A stretch of 64,000 nucleotides of DNA from Dermacentor variabilis (lineage: Eukaryota; Arthropoda; Arachnida; Ixodida; Ixodidae), in NCBI RefSeq assembly GCF_050947875.1, contig NC_134568.1:205182217-205246216 (forward strand), in the 5' to 3' direction. Position numbers and translations under genes: made by a program. Numbering within the stretch: position 1 is the stretch's first letter; each line of letters starts with the position of its first letter. Of this stretch, positions 44,810 through 56,044 are shown one piece after another. Under the pieces are notes generated by a model, which was not told the DNA's origin, made no database searches, and saw only the letters and a list, made by a program, of their open reading frames with translations.

Positions 44810-44948
44810 GTGTACAGATGCGACTCCTGCTATGATTCCAAGACGACATAAACGTTTTCAGAGGGCGGAAGCGCACCACGTGTCGAACACAGACGCCCGG
44901 CCAGAACAGAGACTGCCACAATGCACCCAGAAGGGACCCCTTGAACGA
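44810..44948 (-). repeat. Dispersed repeat pair, copy 1
   Basis: The segment GTGTACAGATGCGACTCCTGC.. to ..AGGGACCCCTTGAAC recurs at 45942-46091 (CGTGTATAGATGCGACTGGC.. to ..AAGGACCCCTTGAAC). Shared blocks include GGCGGAAGCGCACCACGTGTCGAACA (44862 on) and GACGCCCGGCCAGAA. I place it on minus by the A-rich end; its identity is unknown. Confidence 0.7.
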
Positions 44949-45904
44949 ACAGGCACTCGACAGGCGGGATAACATTCGACAGTGTACCGCTGCAGTGTTA
45001 TTCAAGTGAAAAACCGTCGCCTTCCCTGCGCAGATCATAAAATAGGCAACTTTGGCTTGAACAGATAGTTTATTATTGCATGGTACATGTGCTTTTCTTT
45101 CATTTTTTTTAATACGCTTAAGGACAGGATGGAGAACAAAACGCGCGGGTGACTTTCCGCTTCCGCACATCGTACCGCTTTTGTCTGCGTTCCGCAAGAG
45201 CCGGCACGGTCGAGAGCGGCTGCGCAACAGCGCTGGTTGGAGGCCCTGCGACGGTTCTAGCTGAGATAGCGGCTTTTTTTCACGCGGCCTTTCAACGTAA
45301 CAAAGCGGCTTCCTCAAACACCGACGCCCGCATCTTTGCTTTCATTCCCCATTCTCCTCAGCCGCGTATCACACAGAAAAGCCTCGCTGTACGGGGCTGT
45401 ACGTTTAGCTTCGAAGAAAAGCGCATCGTATCTTTGTCGTTGTAATTCTTTATCCTTCACAGCAGGCAAAACAGTCGGCGGATGCGCAAAAGCGGCAAAA
45501 GAAAATTCTTTTTCACCACCTTTTCACGTTCTACATAGTCCTTGGCCACCTACCAACACAAAAATAGGTAGCGTATAACTCACAGCGCCTTGCGTAATGC
45601 AGCACAGAACAAACAGGCGCGCCAGAAGAAGTGTTACTAGTCAGAAAATGAATACTTCGCGAACGAACGAACGAACGAACGAGTAAATAACGCAATCGTG
45701 TCCCTCAGTGCCCATTGTAGAGATATTTTAGACATACGTCAGCCAGAATCTCGTTGCTCTAAGCGAATACGAGTAGACTTCACCTGGTAGCAGACAGTAA
45801 TGCGACTAGAAATTCGCCTGCTTATATCTCGAAATCCGCGCAGAATCGTTCAGTTTTTTTTTATTATTATTTTCAGAATCTGCCAGCGTGTTGAACGAAC
45901 AAGT

Positions 45905-45938
45905 TAGGTTCTGGGATTTTACGTGCCAAAAACGCGAT
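45905..45938 (-). mobile_element. Ruka-like SINE 3' fragment
   Basis: GGTTCTGGGATTTTACGTGCCAAAAACG matches the 3' end of the SINE in minus orientation (compare TTATGGGGTTTTTACGTGCCAAAACCAC at 5540). Only about 30 bp remain, abutting dispersed repeat copy 2. Confidence 0.6.
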
Positions 45939-45941
45939 ATG

Positions 45942-46091
45942 GAAACACGTGTATAGATGCGACTGGCGCTTCTGCGGCTGTGATTCTGAGAAGAAATCAA
46001 CGTTTTCTGCGCGCGGAAGCGCACCACCTGTCGAACAGACGCCCGGCCAGAATAAAGACTGCCATGATGCTTTTAGCAAGGACCCCTTGAA
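45942..46091 (-). repeat. Dispersed repeat pair, copy 2
   Basis: Counterpart of 44810-44948, same orientation, 1.13 kb away. Small indels separate the two, so the copies are old. Confidence 0.7.
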
Positions 46092-46110
46092 CCTGCGTTG
46101 CGTTTCTCGG

Positions 46111-46112
<2 letters not shown>

Positions 46113-46144
<32 letters not shown>
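46113..46144. repeat. (AT)n microsatellite
   Basis: Sixteen AT units. Confidence 0.95.
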
Positions 46145-46146
<2 letters not shown>

Positions 46147-46404
46147 TCAACCAAGTCACGTCGTCCTCAGATCGGCCAGCGACCGCTAATGGCCACGTCC
46201 CACTACATCCATATGTTCACGTCCCCATCTTCGAATAACACATAGCATGACACCTGGAGGCAGAAGCGCCGGCCCAGGGCCACTAAGAATCCACGGCAGA
46301 GCAAGGGTGGTAATTAATGTTTAAGTCTCTAAACCTGGACGACGTCGGTGGGCAACGGAACAGAAGGTGTTGTGGGAATCGCGGACGCAATTTAATCTAG
46401 TACT

Positions 46405-46990
46405 TAGCGCGATAAGAACCACAGAGAAAAGAAACGTGGACAAAGACAAGCGCTACTCATAACTGTTTAATGGAAGGATAGAATCGTACATATATATCCT
46501 GTCGTCACGCTTGCACATACCAAGCAAAAAAGAACAGGTAAATGGAGATCGAAGTAGGTTGCGGAAGAAGTTTAATTCGGCATCTAGTAATGAGATAGAA
46601 GGCTCACTTATGCACCTACCTCGACTCTTCTTGATAAAGAAGGCCTCAAGTGCAAGCCTAGAGGAGGCGTTGCCGCTGCTGCCCAGAATAGTATCAGAAA
46701 ATCGAGCGCCATACCCACACGCGGTAACATGAGCCACCATATGTGCGCCCTTATCCTCCTTTTTCTTTAGTTTTTGCGCATGTCCCCTTATACGGTCATT
46801 CACACAACGCTCGGTTTGTCCAATGTACAGCTGCCCACAAGGGTGCAAGGGAACTGCCTATACAACCCCTCTGGAGCACTTAACAAAGGGCTCCTCATGC
46901 CTCGTGCAGCAGCCCCGCCTGCTTTACACACAACTTACAGACATCATAGCGTCGGATTGTAATTTGATTATACGATAAAACGTAATTCCG
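46405..46990 (-). pseudogene. Penelope-like element 3' end with GIY-YIG domain
   Basis: The 131-codon frame (46848-46453) starts HPCGQLYIGQTERCVNDRIR, the YIG strand with the catalytic Arg19. It has a His/Cys region (MVAHVTACGYG), LALEAFFIKK with the expected Glu68, and a SEPSISLLDAELNF end. Directly upstream on minus another frame reads FVKCSRGVVYRQFPC, the preceding GIY-side strand, so one frameshift near 46850 divides the domain. The 3' flank at 46405-46470 (AAAGACAAGCGCTACTCATAACTG on plus) looks like a PLE 3' UTR. Compared with the copy at 214-642, this one keeps more of the nuclease; the two are clearly different families. Confidence 0.8.
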
Positions 46991-47699
46991 TTAGGCCAAA
47001 ATTCAAGGAAACCCCTTATCCAGCATTTCTACCATTCATAGACTGGTCACGGCTTCCGCTATTTGCGCGCGCCGGCGCGGGAGTATATCGGAGGCCCCGG
47101 AGCGGCGCGCCCGGTTACCTCCACATAGCGCTCGCCTCCGCTGCGTCGCGGCCCACGCAAGAGGCCGCATTTCAACCAGAAAGCCCGCCTTCGCGCACAG
47201 CGTTCGCAGCCAGCGCTGCCCGGTAAACATTACGGTTACATACGCTCCAGTTGCCGCGAAGCGTGAGAAACAGTCAGGGATCTTGAATGCTATCGCATTC
47301 CATTCCTAAAGGCGAAGCCTAAGCGTCCAACATACTTTTTGTACATGCTTTGAGCTGGCTTGTTGTTGATTTGCTGATTTCTTTAGCCTTCAGATAGTAA
47401 TTGGCTAGTTTTCTTTTTTTTTCTTTTTTGTGTGCGCGGATGTGTTTCGTGTATATTTGGCTTTGTAGGATAGCCAGAGGGTCGTTTCGCGCCCCGTGTT
47501 TCAACACGTGCAACCGTATGGGACGTTAAGTCTTTATAGCCTTTAAATAGTAATTTGGAAGTAACAACACTATTAGATATTAGTGGGTGTAGTGTTTGTG
47601 CATTGATTCGTATCGGCAATATTGCATTCGTAGGACAGTGAGACCGTGGCCGAGTGTTTCAAGACGCGGGAACACGTGTCATACCTTAAGTCTGTGCAA
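46991..47699. other. GC-rich patch and T-rich leader-like sequence, no gene
   Basis: Positions 47040-47230 are GC-rich. From about 47330 the sequence may be the 5' leader of the LINE that follows; GTGTTTCAACACGTG (about 47498) and GTGTTTCAAGACGCGGGAACACGTG (about 47655) are diverged internal repeats. Confidence 0.35.
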
Positions 47700-47799
47700 G
47701 ATTTATTCTAAAACATTGGTGATAATTTGCGACATTTTAAGGATTTAGATTGTGCGTTTCGGCCTTTGCTAGAAGGCACGTGCTCTGAAAGCTTCAGTG

Positions 47800-48830
47800 T
47801 TTGCATTCGAAAAAGCTAAGTGCAACACATGGAAAGACGGTAAAGCGTGCAGATTGCGGGGGTCCCTCAAGGTAGTTGAGGGGAAGGACGAGAATGGAGA
47901 GGAAATCTAGTCAATCGGCAGACATTGTGATGTCGATGCTAGACTAACGAAAATGGAGGATTTCCAGGATGAGCTTGTGAAACAGGTCAAATAGCGCAAA
48001 AATGCGCAAAACCGAGAGCGTAATGCACGGAATGTGGTGGAAAAAAAGACTTCAAGCAGCCGAGGAAAAGCTTAACGGGGTCACCATCATGAACGAGTAT
48101 GGTCATGACAGTGGAACGCAGTCTCCTGACGTGACAGCACAGGGAGTGTCAACAAAGCACGTGGAATGCGTGCAACGTGGTGAGGGGGTAGCTGGAAAAA
48201 GCTGCACCTACCATTATTCGGTCACAAAGGAAAAACAGGAACGCAAGGAGTCAATGGCCCTTGTCAAGTCCGAATCACGCGGAAAAGTATGACAAATGGA
48301 AGCAGTGAGAGGCCTCGACAGTAGGAGAGAATGAAAAGGTGATTGTCGCAGGCGGCTCAAACCTGGCTAGGTACTCAGAAGCAATTGTGGAGAGCGTGAG
48401 AGGCGGTAAAAGAGTGGTGGTAGGGACATTTTCAGGCAGGGCATTGGGCGCTGTTATGGAGCGAGCTAAGCAAAGCTCGAGGAATATACCCACGGACTCA
48501 ACCTTGTCGTAGTAGCAGGTGGGCTAAATGAAGTGCTAAACAGAAAAGCGAGAGGACTAGTCCAGCGCAATGCGAAACGGGGTGGACAAATTGCGCAAGC
48601 TGTCCCCTCAGGTACAGATCGTGGTGTGCACGGTGCCGAAGGTGCCTGTATCGGACAGTAACGTACAAAGAGCCGTTGTGGCTGCTAATGAAGCCATATG
48701 GACAATGAGCCGAGAAAAAGGTTTCGAGGTTGTAGAAGTAAACAGGGAAGTGAGAAGGTGAGGTGGTTTTCAACGAGACGGGGTTCACTTCAATCACATG
48801 CTTGGACGAGAAGTGGGCTAGCGACTTGCG
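47800..48830 (+). pseudogene. LINE ORF1 with SGNH/esterase-like C-terminal half
   Basis: N-terminal pieces read ADCGGPSRKVVEG-like with frame breaks, then KDENGEE and DVDARLTKMEDFQDELVKQV (about 47930-47990). The C-terminal half reads VVAGGSNLARYSEAIVESV, GKRVVVGTFSGRALGAVM and VVVAGGLNEVL, followed by PQVQIVVCTVPKVP and FQRDGVHFNHMLGREV. A G.SN start block, a GLNEVL (GxND-like) block and a final D.VH..H motif are the layout of SGNH hydrolases, which occur in ORF1 of some CR1/L2 LINEs. It is disrupted by shifts near 48290, 48500 and 48760. Confidence 0.6.
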
Positions 48831-48989
48831 GGTCGAGCGGTGGCCTTCTTGGGGGGCCCACGGGCGCTCAGGCGACCAGTGTAGGTAGTAATGAAGAAGA
48901 TCCCCTAGGGGAACTTCAGAATAGCTTTGCCGTCAATAACAGAAAAAGGAGGAAAACAGGAGAGCTCGCCATGCAATAGGCTACATAAA

Positions 48990-51595
48990 CATGGAGGGCG
49001 GCAGAAGAAAGGAAAGCTAGGTAGATATTCAGGAGCAGTTAAATAGAGAACAAAAAGGGGTTTATGCCGCTACAGAAACGAACCTTAGAGACACGGAAGA
49101 GCCGCCAGTGATTAAGAATTATGTATGGGAAAGGTGCAACAGAAATAAATCCAAAAGAAAAGGAGGGGGAGTCGGAATCCTCATCCATCAAGGAGCCAAA
49201 TGGAAAAGAGTAAAATGTCATGAGCATCTTCGGTTATCAAGTACAATAAGTGGAAAGAAAACTTGGCTGAGCGCAACGTATTTGTGGACCAGACATAATT
49301 GCAGAGAGAAGAATCAAGAGTTAGTGGAATGCCTAAGTGCTGATATTATGAGTTTCAGGATGATGCCGAAATTATCCTATTAGGTGACATGAATGCCCAC
49401 ATATAGGATCTAGATGGCTATCCCTACAACAATGGGAAGTCAATGCTGGATCTCTGTGAGCAACATAACCTCGTTATCGTGAATACAGGGCCTAAGTGCG
49501 ATAGGCAGACCACGTGGGAAGTGGGAAACCGGCAATATTCCACTGATTACTGTCTAATGACAGAAAGAATTCAATATAAGTTGAGAGAAATTGTCATTGA
49601 CGAGGAAGGGTACAGCAACATAGGGAGTGACCATAAACGCATCATTTTGAACATGGTACATGTAGTTGGTAAAGAGAGCAAGGAGCGCACAATGGCCAGG
49701 CCAAATTTGAACGCTGAATAAATGACAAATATTAGCACAAGAGTCGAGGAACAACTTTGCAAATGGCCAGGTAAAGAATGGGAATATAGTCAGCTTCTAA
49801 GTGTTATGACGACAGAAATACGGAAAGAGAAGCAACATGCTCGTTGGAAAGGAAAAAAGAAACCTAAAAGCTGGTAGAAGAGCGAGATACGAGAAACGAT
49901 CACCGAACGACAGAAAGCATCCCGAGAGCACAGGCAGGCAAAAAAAGCGCAGTTGCTGCATGATGAAGTAGGCAGAAAATGCGAAATATACAGGGAGAAA
50001 AATCCATGATTAAAATAGTCGTTCAAGCAAGTCTGGATGATAACTTATTTGTCCTTACTCAGTGTATTGAAATATCAAAGAGTAGAAAGGAAATCATTAT
50101 ATGTGGCTTTTCTAGACATTACAGGAGCGTATGACAACGTAGACAGCAACATTTTGTGGCATATTCAGGAACGGGAAGACTTACGCGACTACTGCATACA
50201 GCTTTTCAAAGAGAAATCACCATTTACGTTCAATGGGAAGGGATGAGGAGCGAGGAGAAAGTTGATATGAAATGGGAACTGAGACAGGGGTGCCCTTTAT
50301 CCCCACTACTGTTTATGATGTACATGGTGAGGATGGAAAAGGCCCTAGAGGACAGTAATATCGGTTTTGAATGAATAGAATTTATTGATAGGAAAGACAG
50401 AGAGGTCGACCTGAGCTAGTGCGCTCTAGTCTGCTACTCTGCACTGGGGAAGAGGGAAGGGGAGTGAAAGTATTGGGATGGATGATGATGATAAGAGAAG
50501 TTTAATTTCTTATGCAAACAGGCGGGTACAGTAGTAGAGCAGCAGATTCCAGGTTTGTTTTATGCGGACGACATTGTGTTGCTAGCTAACAGGCAAAGTG
50601 ATATGCAACGTCTGGCTAGTATCTCTGTGGACAGGAAGGCGAGAATTTAGGTCTGAAATTTAGTGTTAGAAAGTCTGGTATTATGGTATTCAATGAAAAC
50701 AGTGAACAGACAGTGTCAATACAGGGCCAGGAAATATCTCGCGTAAAATAATATAAATACCTTGGTATATGGATAAACGAAGGCAATAGATATATGGAAA
50801 CACTGTAAAAAACAATAACAGTAGAGGGAGAGAGAAATGCGGCCATGATGAGACACAAAGCTCTGTGGGAATACAATAGGTACGAGGTCTCCGGGGTACA
50901 TAGGAAGGTGTAATGATTCCAGGAGTAAGATTTGGAATTGTGGTTGTATGAAGTATGTAAGGCAACTAAAGGTCAGTGGGACGCCTCGCATTAGGCGCTC
51001 ACGGGAAGACTACAAATGAAGCTGTGCAGAGTCATATGGGCTGGACAAGTTTTGAAGTGAGGGAAGCTCACAGTAAAATTGATTATGAAGAACAACTGAG
51101 GAATATGAAAGAAAGTAAATGGGCTGGGAGAGCGTTCAGGCATTTATACAGGAAAAACATCGACTCACAGTGCAGGAAAAGAACTAGGAAGCTTACCAGC
51201 AAGTATGCGGCCTGTAAGGTGGGCAACACAGGAAAAAGGCGTCAAGCGGAAGGTCAGAGAGGCTGAGATAATCTCATCAGTGGCGGCAACGGGAAAAAAA
51301 CCTGCTATGAGCAACTACTTAAGAGGAAATTAGAAATGAGAAAAAAAAACTTATGATAACTTGAAGGGAAGCTCTATACGTTTCTAAGCGAGATCAGGAT
51401 GCCTTGGAAGACGCACTTATAAAGCAATACATAACAAGGAAGAAGAAGCATGTGCTTGCTGCGGTAAAACTAAGGAAACGATGGAGCCCGTTTTATTAGA
51501 ATGTGGCGATATCTGCCCAGCGGTCGATTTAGGCATCTCTGGCCTCCTTGAAGCCCTGGTCAAGGAGGCCAAGCGGGGTCTGGTGGCTGACCCCG
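48990..51595 (+). pseudogene. LINE ORF2 endonuclease-RT, dead
   Basis: The endonuclease has YAATETNLRD (about 49060), GGGVGILIHQGAKW, IILLGDMNAHI (about 49370) and NIGSDHKRIILN (about 49617). RT has SLYVAFLDITGAYDNV (motif A), WELRQGCPLSPLLFMMYM (motif B, about 50273) and, after the foreign insertion, GLFYADDIVLLANRQSDMQR (motif C, about 50551) and YKYLGIWINEG. The C-terminal part has GRAFRHLYRKNID and CACCGKTKETMEPVLLECGD, a Cys-rich end. At least eight stops or shifts exist, so the element is old. Confidence 0.8.
50374..50510 (-). mobile_element. LINE 3' tail inserted in ORF2 between RT motifs B and C
   Basis: AATAGAATTTATTGATAGGAAAGACAGAGAGGTCGACCTGAGCTAG and CTGCTACTCTGCACTGGGGAAGAGGGAAGGGG resemble the I-clade 3' UTR at 38335-38440 (minus orientation, tail at left). 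The reading of ORF2 resumes at about 50520. The right end carries GGATGATGATGATAAG. Confidence 0.65.
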
Positions 51596-51656
51596 CTTTC
51601 TAACCCTATAGTAACGTTCACCATGGTGTCAGACGCTTTAGGTATGCGTGAAAAAA

Positions 51657-51660
<4 letters not shown>

Positions 51661-51694
<34 letters not shown>
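51661..51694. repeat. (CT)17 microsatellite
   Basis: A perfect CT run just after the LINE end. Confidence 0.97.
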
Positions 51695-51696
<2 letters not shown>

Positions 51697-51850
51697 GGCA
51701 AATAGGCGTATCGCAGGCAGTCCTGGTTAGCATGCTTCGTGGTCCCCTAAGTCACGGCAGTGACGAAGCGTCCTTTGAATTCATGTGTCAAGGAAATATT
51801 GTGCCTAGTTTCGGGAATAGGGCAGTGTTTCTCGGAATGGCAATACCTAA

Positions 51851-52264
51851 GTGTATGCGCGCCCATTAGGTAGTCCTGAGGAGACGGTAGATGAGGGTGC
51901 GCGTCATCAGGTTGCTCCTGCCTATCCTCGCGGCGTTGCCGAATGGGTCCTTCGTTTCTTGGGAGTCTCTCTCAAGGATGCCAGGTTGGCCCGGCGGGCT
52001 TCTGTGCTCGCCGAGAGACTAAGTGCGTTAGGCGCGGATGCCGTTTCGTATGCTGCTGCTCGCTCCTCGCTTGGTCCCACTCGTTGCCTTCTATGCCGGG
52101 TGAAGCGTGCAAGACGACGTCGCATGGATGGAAGGCTTAGGTTCACGCCAGAATCCCGGAACGAACGCGATGCAGCGGTCACGTCGCCGACTTTTCCGGT
52201 ACATGCACTGCCCGGCCCTTGCTCGCGCGTTTGCGTGTTTCGTAAGCGTGCGACGAATCCGTAA
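51851..52264 (+). other. Unassigned GC-rich open frame
   Basis: A 137-codon plus frame overlaps a 180-codon minus frame (52464-51922) in GC-rich sequence. The plus frame is Ala/Arg-rich (GVAEWVLRFLGVSLKDARLA, RASVLAERLSALGAD). Neither shows a domain I recognise. GC content alone can keep both frames open, so I do not call either a gene. Confidence 0.2.
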
Positions 52265-54399
52265 GTAGAAGCCGTCAGAGATGTCCAGGCCTTTTCTAGG
52301 GGAAAGTGTCGAGTACCCACCGTGGGCTGACCGAAAGGCCGCAAGTTCTTCCTACGTTTTTCCCGCAACGGCTGTGGTGGATAACGCAGCCGTATTCGAA
52401 ATGCATTGGGCGGCTTAGACCGACGCCAAGGCTCGGACGTGCCTGCGCGTTCGGCCCTTCTCACGCATGTCGTGGTTGGCTGTCAGCACTCGGGTCTCAG
52501 CAGTATCGCTGTAAATTAGTCTAAGAATGTCGGTGTCTTGTCCGTGAGACTGCGGCTTTGCGACATGACGAATCGGTTGCGTGGCGCGCATCCACAACAG
52601 CCGATGCTTTGATTAAAGTAGATTAACGTGGATTAAACTGGTTAAGTCCGGTACAAATTAGAGCAAGGTGGATTAAGGTGGAGTTGTGAAGGACACGCGA
52701 CAATGGACAGCTTTAGAACAGCGTTTGTCGCCTTACGTAAGTTAAATGCAAGCACCTTTGCGAGACGTTAGGGTGCGCAACGTGCTCAACCTTCAATGCG
52801 CAAGTGCGCAACCTTCAATACCTTTAGTTTACCTTACGAGAACGTAAACGTAAAGAAGACATTAAACAACACGGCGCCGTCTGGTGTTTCGTGCCAAACG
52901 TAACAAATCCAAGACAATTCATTAGCAACCATCTTGTTGTCATGGAGGAATGAAAAGCTAGGAGAGAGCATTACGTCACGCAGGCAGCTTTGGCAAGCGA
53001 ACGCTCCGTGACGCCAGCCCCTTTGCTCAGGGTCGGCCAAACACGTGACCTCTGCGTCGAGATCATGGAGAAAAAGTTCGAAATTTCCCGAGACGTTTGG
53101 CGCCCGCCTTGGTCGGCAGATGGTTTGGCTGCTCTGTCTGTGTCTCTGGTCACATTTTACTCTGAAACCTACCTCGCGCTCTAACGTTTTCACCGCATGT
53201 TGGCCTGACACTCTTGGTTTCAATAACGTTGCGCGATGCTCCCCCCTAACTTTTTCCTTCTTCCATGGTTGTTGCTATGCAGACGCGTCTAGTTAGGCTT
53301 ACGGACGCTGGAATCGCCTAACGATCTCAGAAATTTGATGCGCTATGCGCTCATAAATAACGTTTGGGGTGAGTTTAGAGGAAGTGAAAGCTTGTTTCTA
53401 TGATTCCTGGCGATCAACGAGAGTACGTGAGAGCGTAGTCATCACGAGAATTCACGCTGAAGCAGGAGCCATGGATGCCGCCATATTCGACAACGTTTTT
53501 TTCTTAGCGTGCGTAAACATTCATCATCACAAGCTAACTGGCGTCATTCGCAATATTTTTCAGCTACTCGTTCATTTATTGTCACTTCAATAGTTTCCAC
53601 TGGCGACGCAGACAAATGACGGCTATAGCTGCCACAGTGGAAGTGTGATTCCCCCTGCCAGTAGCTCTCCACTTGATACCCTTAATGTTATGGGTTGTAT
53701 ACATACACCCAAGGAGGTTAAAGAACTGCTGGAGTGGAAACGATGTCCCGAAGGTGAAGCCGCACAGGAAGGGCATGGTAAAACCATAAATAAACGATAA
53801 AAATGATGAAGAAGCACTTTTCGCACACTTCCCACGAGTTATTCAACCTCCTTGGTTAGTCGTGGCTTATTTTACCAGACAGATGCTACATGTATCTCTG
53901 TATTACTGGTCTTAGTGTGAAATCTGAATATTGTATTGTATTGTATTGTATATTGTATTGTGAATATTGTATCGGGAAGAACGTTATCAGTATTCAGAAG
54001 AAATTACTTTTTTTTCCGTTGGGAACAACGATCTTTTATTTTCTAATTGCCATAGCGTTAAAATAAGAGAGCCAAATCACTTAATCTGTACGGGGAGATG
54101 ACCCGAGAAGGCTTTATTTCAGGTGAAGGAGCAGCAAGCATTGGCTTCACCTTTCCTGGTAACAAGCTGCGGGAGCTTCCACTCTAGCTGTTTTTCTTTA
54201 ACCTCCTTTTGTATACCGGACAACACGAAACTTGTTGAATCACTATCGCTGGTCACTCTCGGCGTATGTAACATTGTTCACCTAACTGCTTTTTTATTGG
54301 CACTTTCACTCAACAACGACGCGGAAAATAAATAGGCAATCATAGTAAAGATTAATTTGTAATTAATAGTGACTCAGACTTCTTTGTTCCTAATTATCA
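52265..54399. other. No gene recognised; GTGGATTAA repeats at 52.6 kb
   Basis: Positions 52613-52690 contain imperfect short repeats of a GATTAA.GTGGATTAA type. Five TATTG-type repeats occur at 53930-53965. There is otherwise no gene, RNA or element that I can support. Confidence 0.45.
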
Positions 54400-55520
54400 C
54401 AGTTGAATCACCCTTTAACTTATATTTTATTTGATTATCTATATAATTAAGATTTGTAAATAGTCGAGCACACTGAATAAATCACTAGTGGTCGCCAGTA
54501 TTTTGACCCTGTCTGTTAAACATTGAGGAAAAAGAATTTTAATGAAACTGATTCATATAAATGACAATGAATAAATCAAGGCTATCATTCTCATAGTGAA
54601 CAAAGTGATTCGTGATCACTAGTGAATAAAGCCTACAATATCCTAATTGGAATACTTGAATTACCATTTTTATAACTTTTCATGTGATATCCATGACACT
54701 ATGCTGCTTAAAAGTGCGAGCACATCGAATGCACCGTATCACTAGTGATCATTAATGACTTGGAATCAATGAATAACGGCAGCAAAAATACTCATGCAAT
54801 CACTTCTGCTATTCATGCCAATCAGGAGGTGTGCGAATCAAGGCTACCACTGTCATACTAAACAAAAAAAATTTGATTACTAGTGACTCTGTCCTACGAT
54901 CTCCTAGTAATAATAATTAAATCAACGTTTGTGTGACTTTTCATTTGATATCCATTAAGCTATACTGTATATAACACGAGAACATCAAACTGAGCGCATC
55001 ACTAGTTATCACTAATAACCGGGCGTAATCGGTCAACATCGGAAACCAAAGTAGTCATTTAATGACTTTCGGATTGATATCAATGACGACGTATACAAAT
55101 GAAGGCTGCTACTGCCATACTAAAGAAAGCCATTCGTGATCGCTAGTAACTCAGTCCTAGCACTTCTAGTGTTCATAAACGAGTCACTGTTTAAACGACT
55201 TCTCATTTGATATCCATGACGCAATGCTGTATGAAAGGTGGACTCAGCGTTAATGGTAAGCAAAGGTAAGTAAAGCACTCATTTAATTAAAGTTCGAATT
55301 ACCCCAATGATGACGTGCACGAATCAAAACTACCACTGTACTAGTAAATACATGATTCACTATCGCTATTGACTTCGTCATACCAGTTACCTGTAGGCCT
55401 CGTTGTTGAATTATACGTTCTATATTTCATTTGATATTCAAAACATTACAAGTGAGTAAAACCGAGAAAACCGAATAGTATGTTAGCAACTAGTGATCAC
55501 TGGTGACTATAGCCCGATTA
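54400..55520. repeat. Diverged ~260-bp satellite, about five units
   Basis: The anchor CATTTGATATCCATGAC (and variants) occurs at 54428 (weak), 54681, 54942, 55204 and 55428, so periods are about 253, 261, 262 and 224 bp. Between anchors, CACTAGTGATCACTAATGAC-like blocks and TACCACTGTCATACTAAA blocks also repeat in register. Units have diverged well below those of the 308-bp array, so the array is old. AT-rich and non-coding. Confidence 0.8.
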
Positions 55521-55956
55521 CTTAGCTGTACCACGTAATTCGTTAATTGCTAATTAATTGGGTGTAGTTACTGATTTGTTTTCATAAGTTACCTAGAATG
55601 TAATCTTTATCTTTCAGAATATCAAATAAAACATCTTACCACGCACCAAAATTTGAGAACAATAACACGCGTAGTCCGGCTAATCCTTGGATGTCCCTCA
55701 ATAAAGCCATACGGTCCGCTGCTTGCGGCATAATCTTGTACACCAGGGCGCGAATATGCATCATAGCGGCCCACTCGAGTCCATGAGTTTTAACATTGTC
55801 AACAAAATTTTTCCCTTGATTACAACGACGGACGAATCTTTTGCCTCTGTAGTGTTGCTTCGCCACGAGTTAGTGGAACAAAAGTGCAACAGGAAAAAAA
55901 CCATCCAGGGAAATATGATAATACTGCACCTACATATTTATTTATTGTCATACTCT

Positions 55957-55958
<2 letters not shown>

Positions 55959-56041
<83 letters not shown>
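55959..56041. repeat. (AT)n-(AG)n compound microsatellite
   Basis: About 22 AT units are followed directly by about 20 AG units. Overlapping Tyr/Ile, Arg/Glu and Leu/Ser frames are artefacts. Confidence 0.97.

Positions 56042-56044
<3 letters not shown>

Larger units (their letters stand above)
47700..51640 (+). mobile_element. Two-ORF LINE, degraded, near full length
   Basis: A plus-strand non-LTR retrotransposon with recognisable ORF1 (about 47800-48800) and ORF2 (about 48990-51595), both broken by many stops and shifts. An unrelated LINE tail is inserted at about 50374-50510. A CT microsatellite follows at 51661. The exact clade is not settled; the ORF1 esterase-like domain points to the CR1/L2 group. 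Confidence 0.75.

Noticed and set aside
51922..52464. 180-codon minus frame
   Set aside because: It overlaps a 137-codon plus frame in GC-rich DNA and neither has a recognisable motif.
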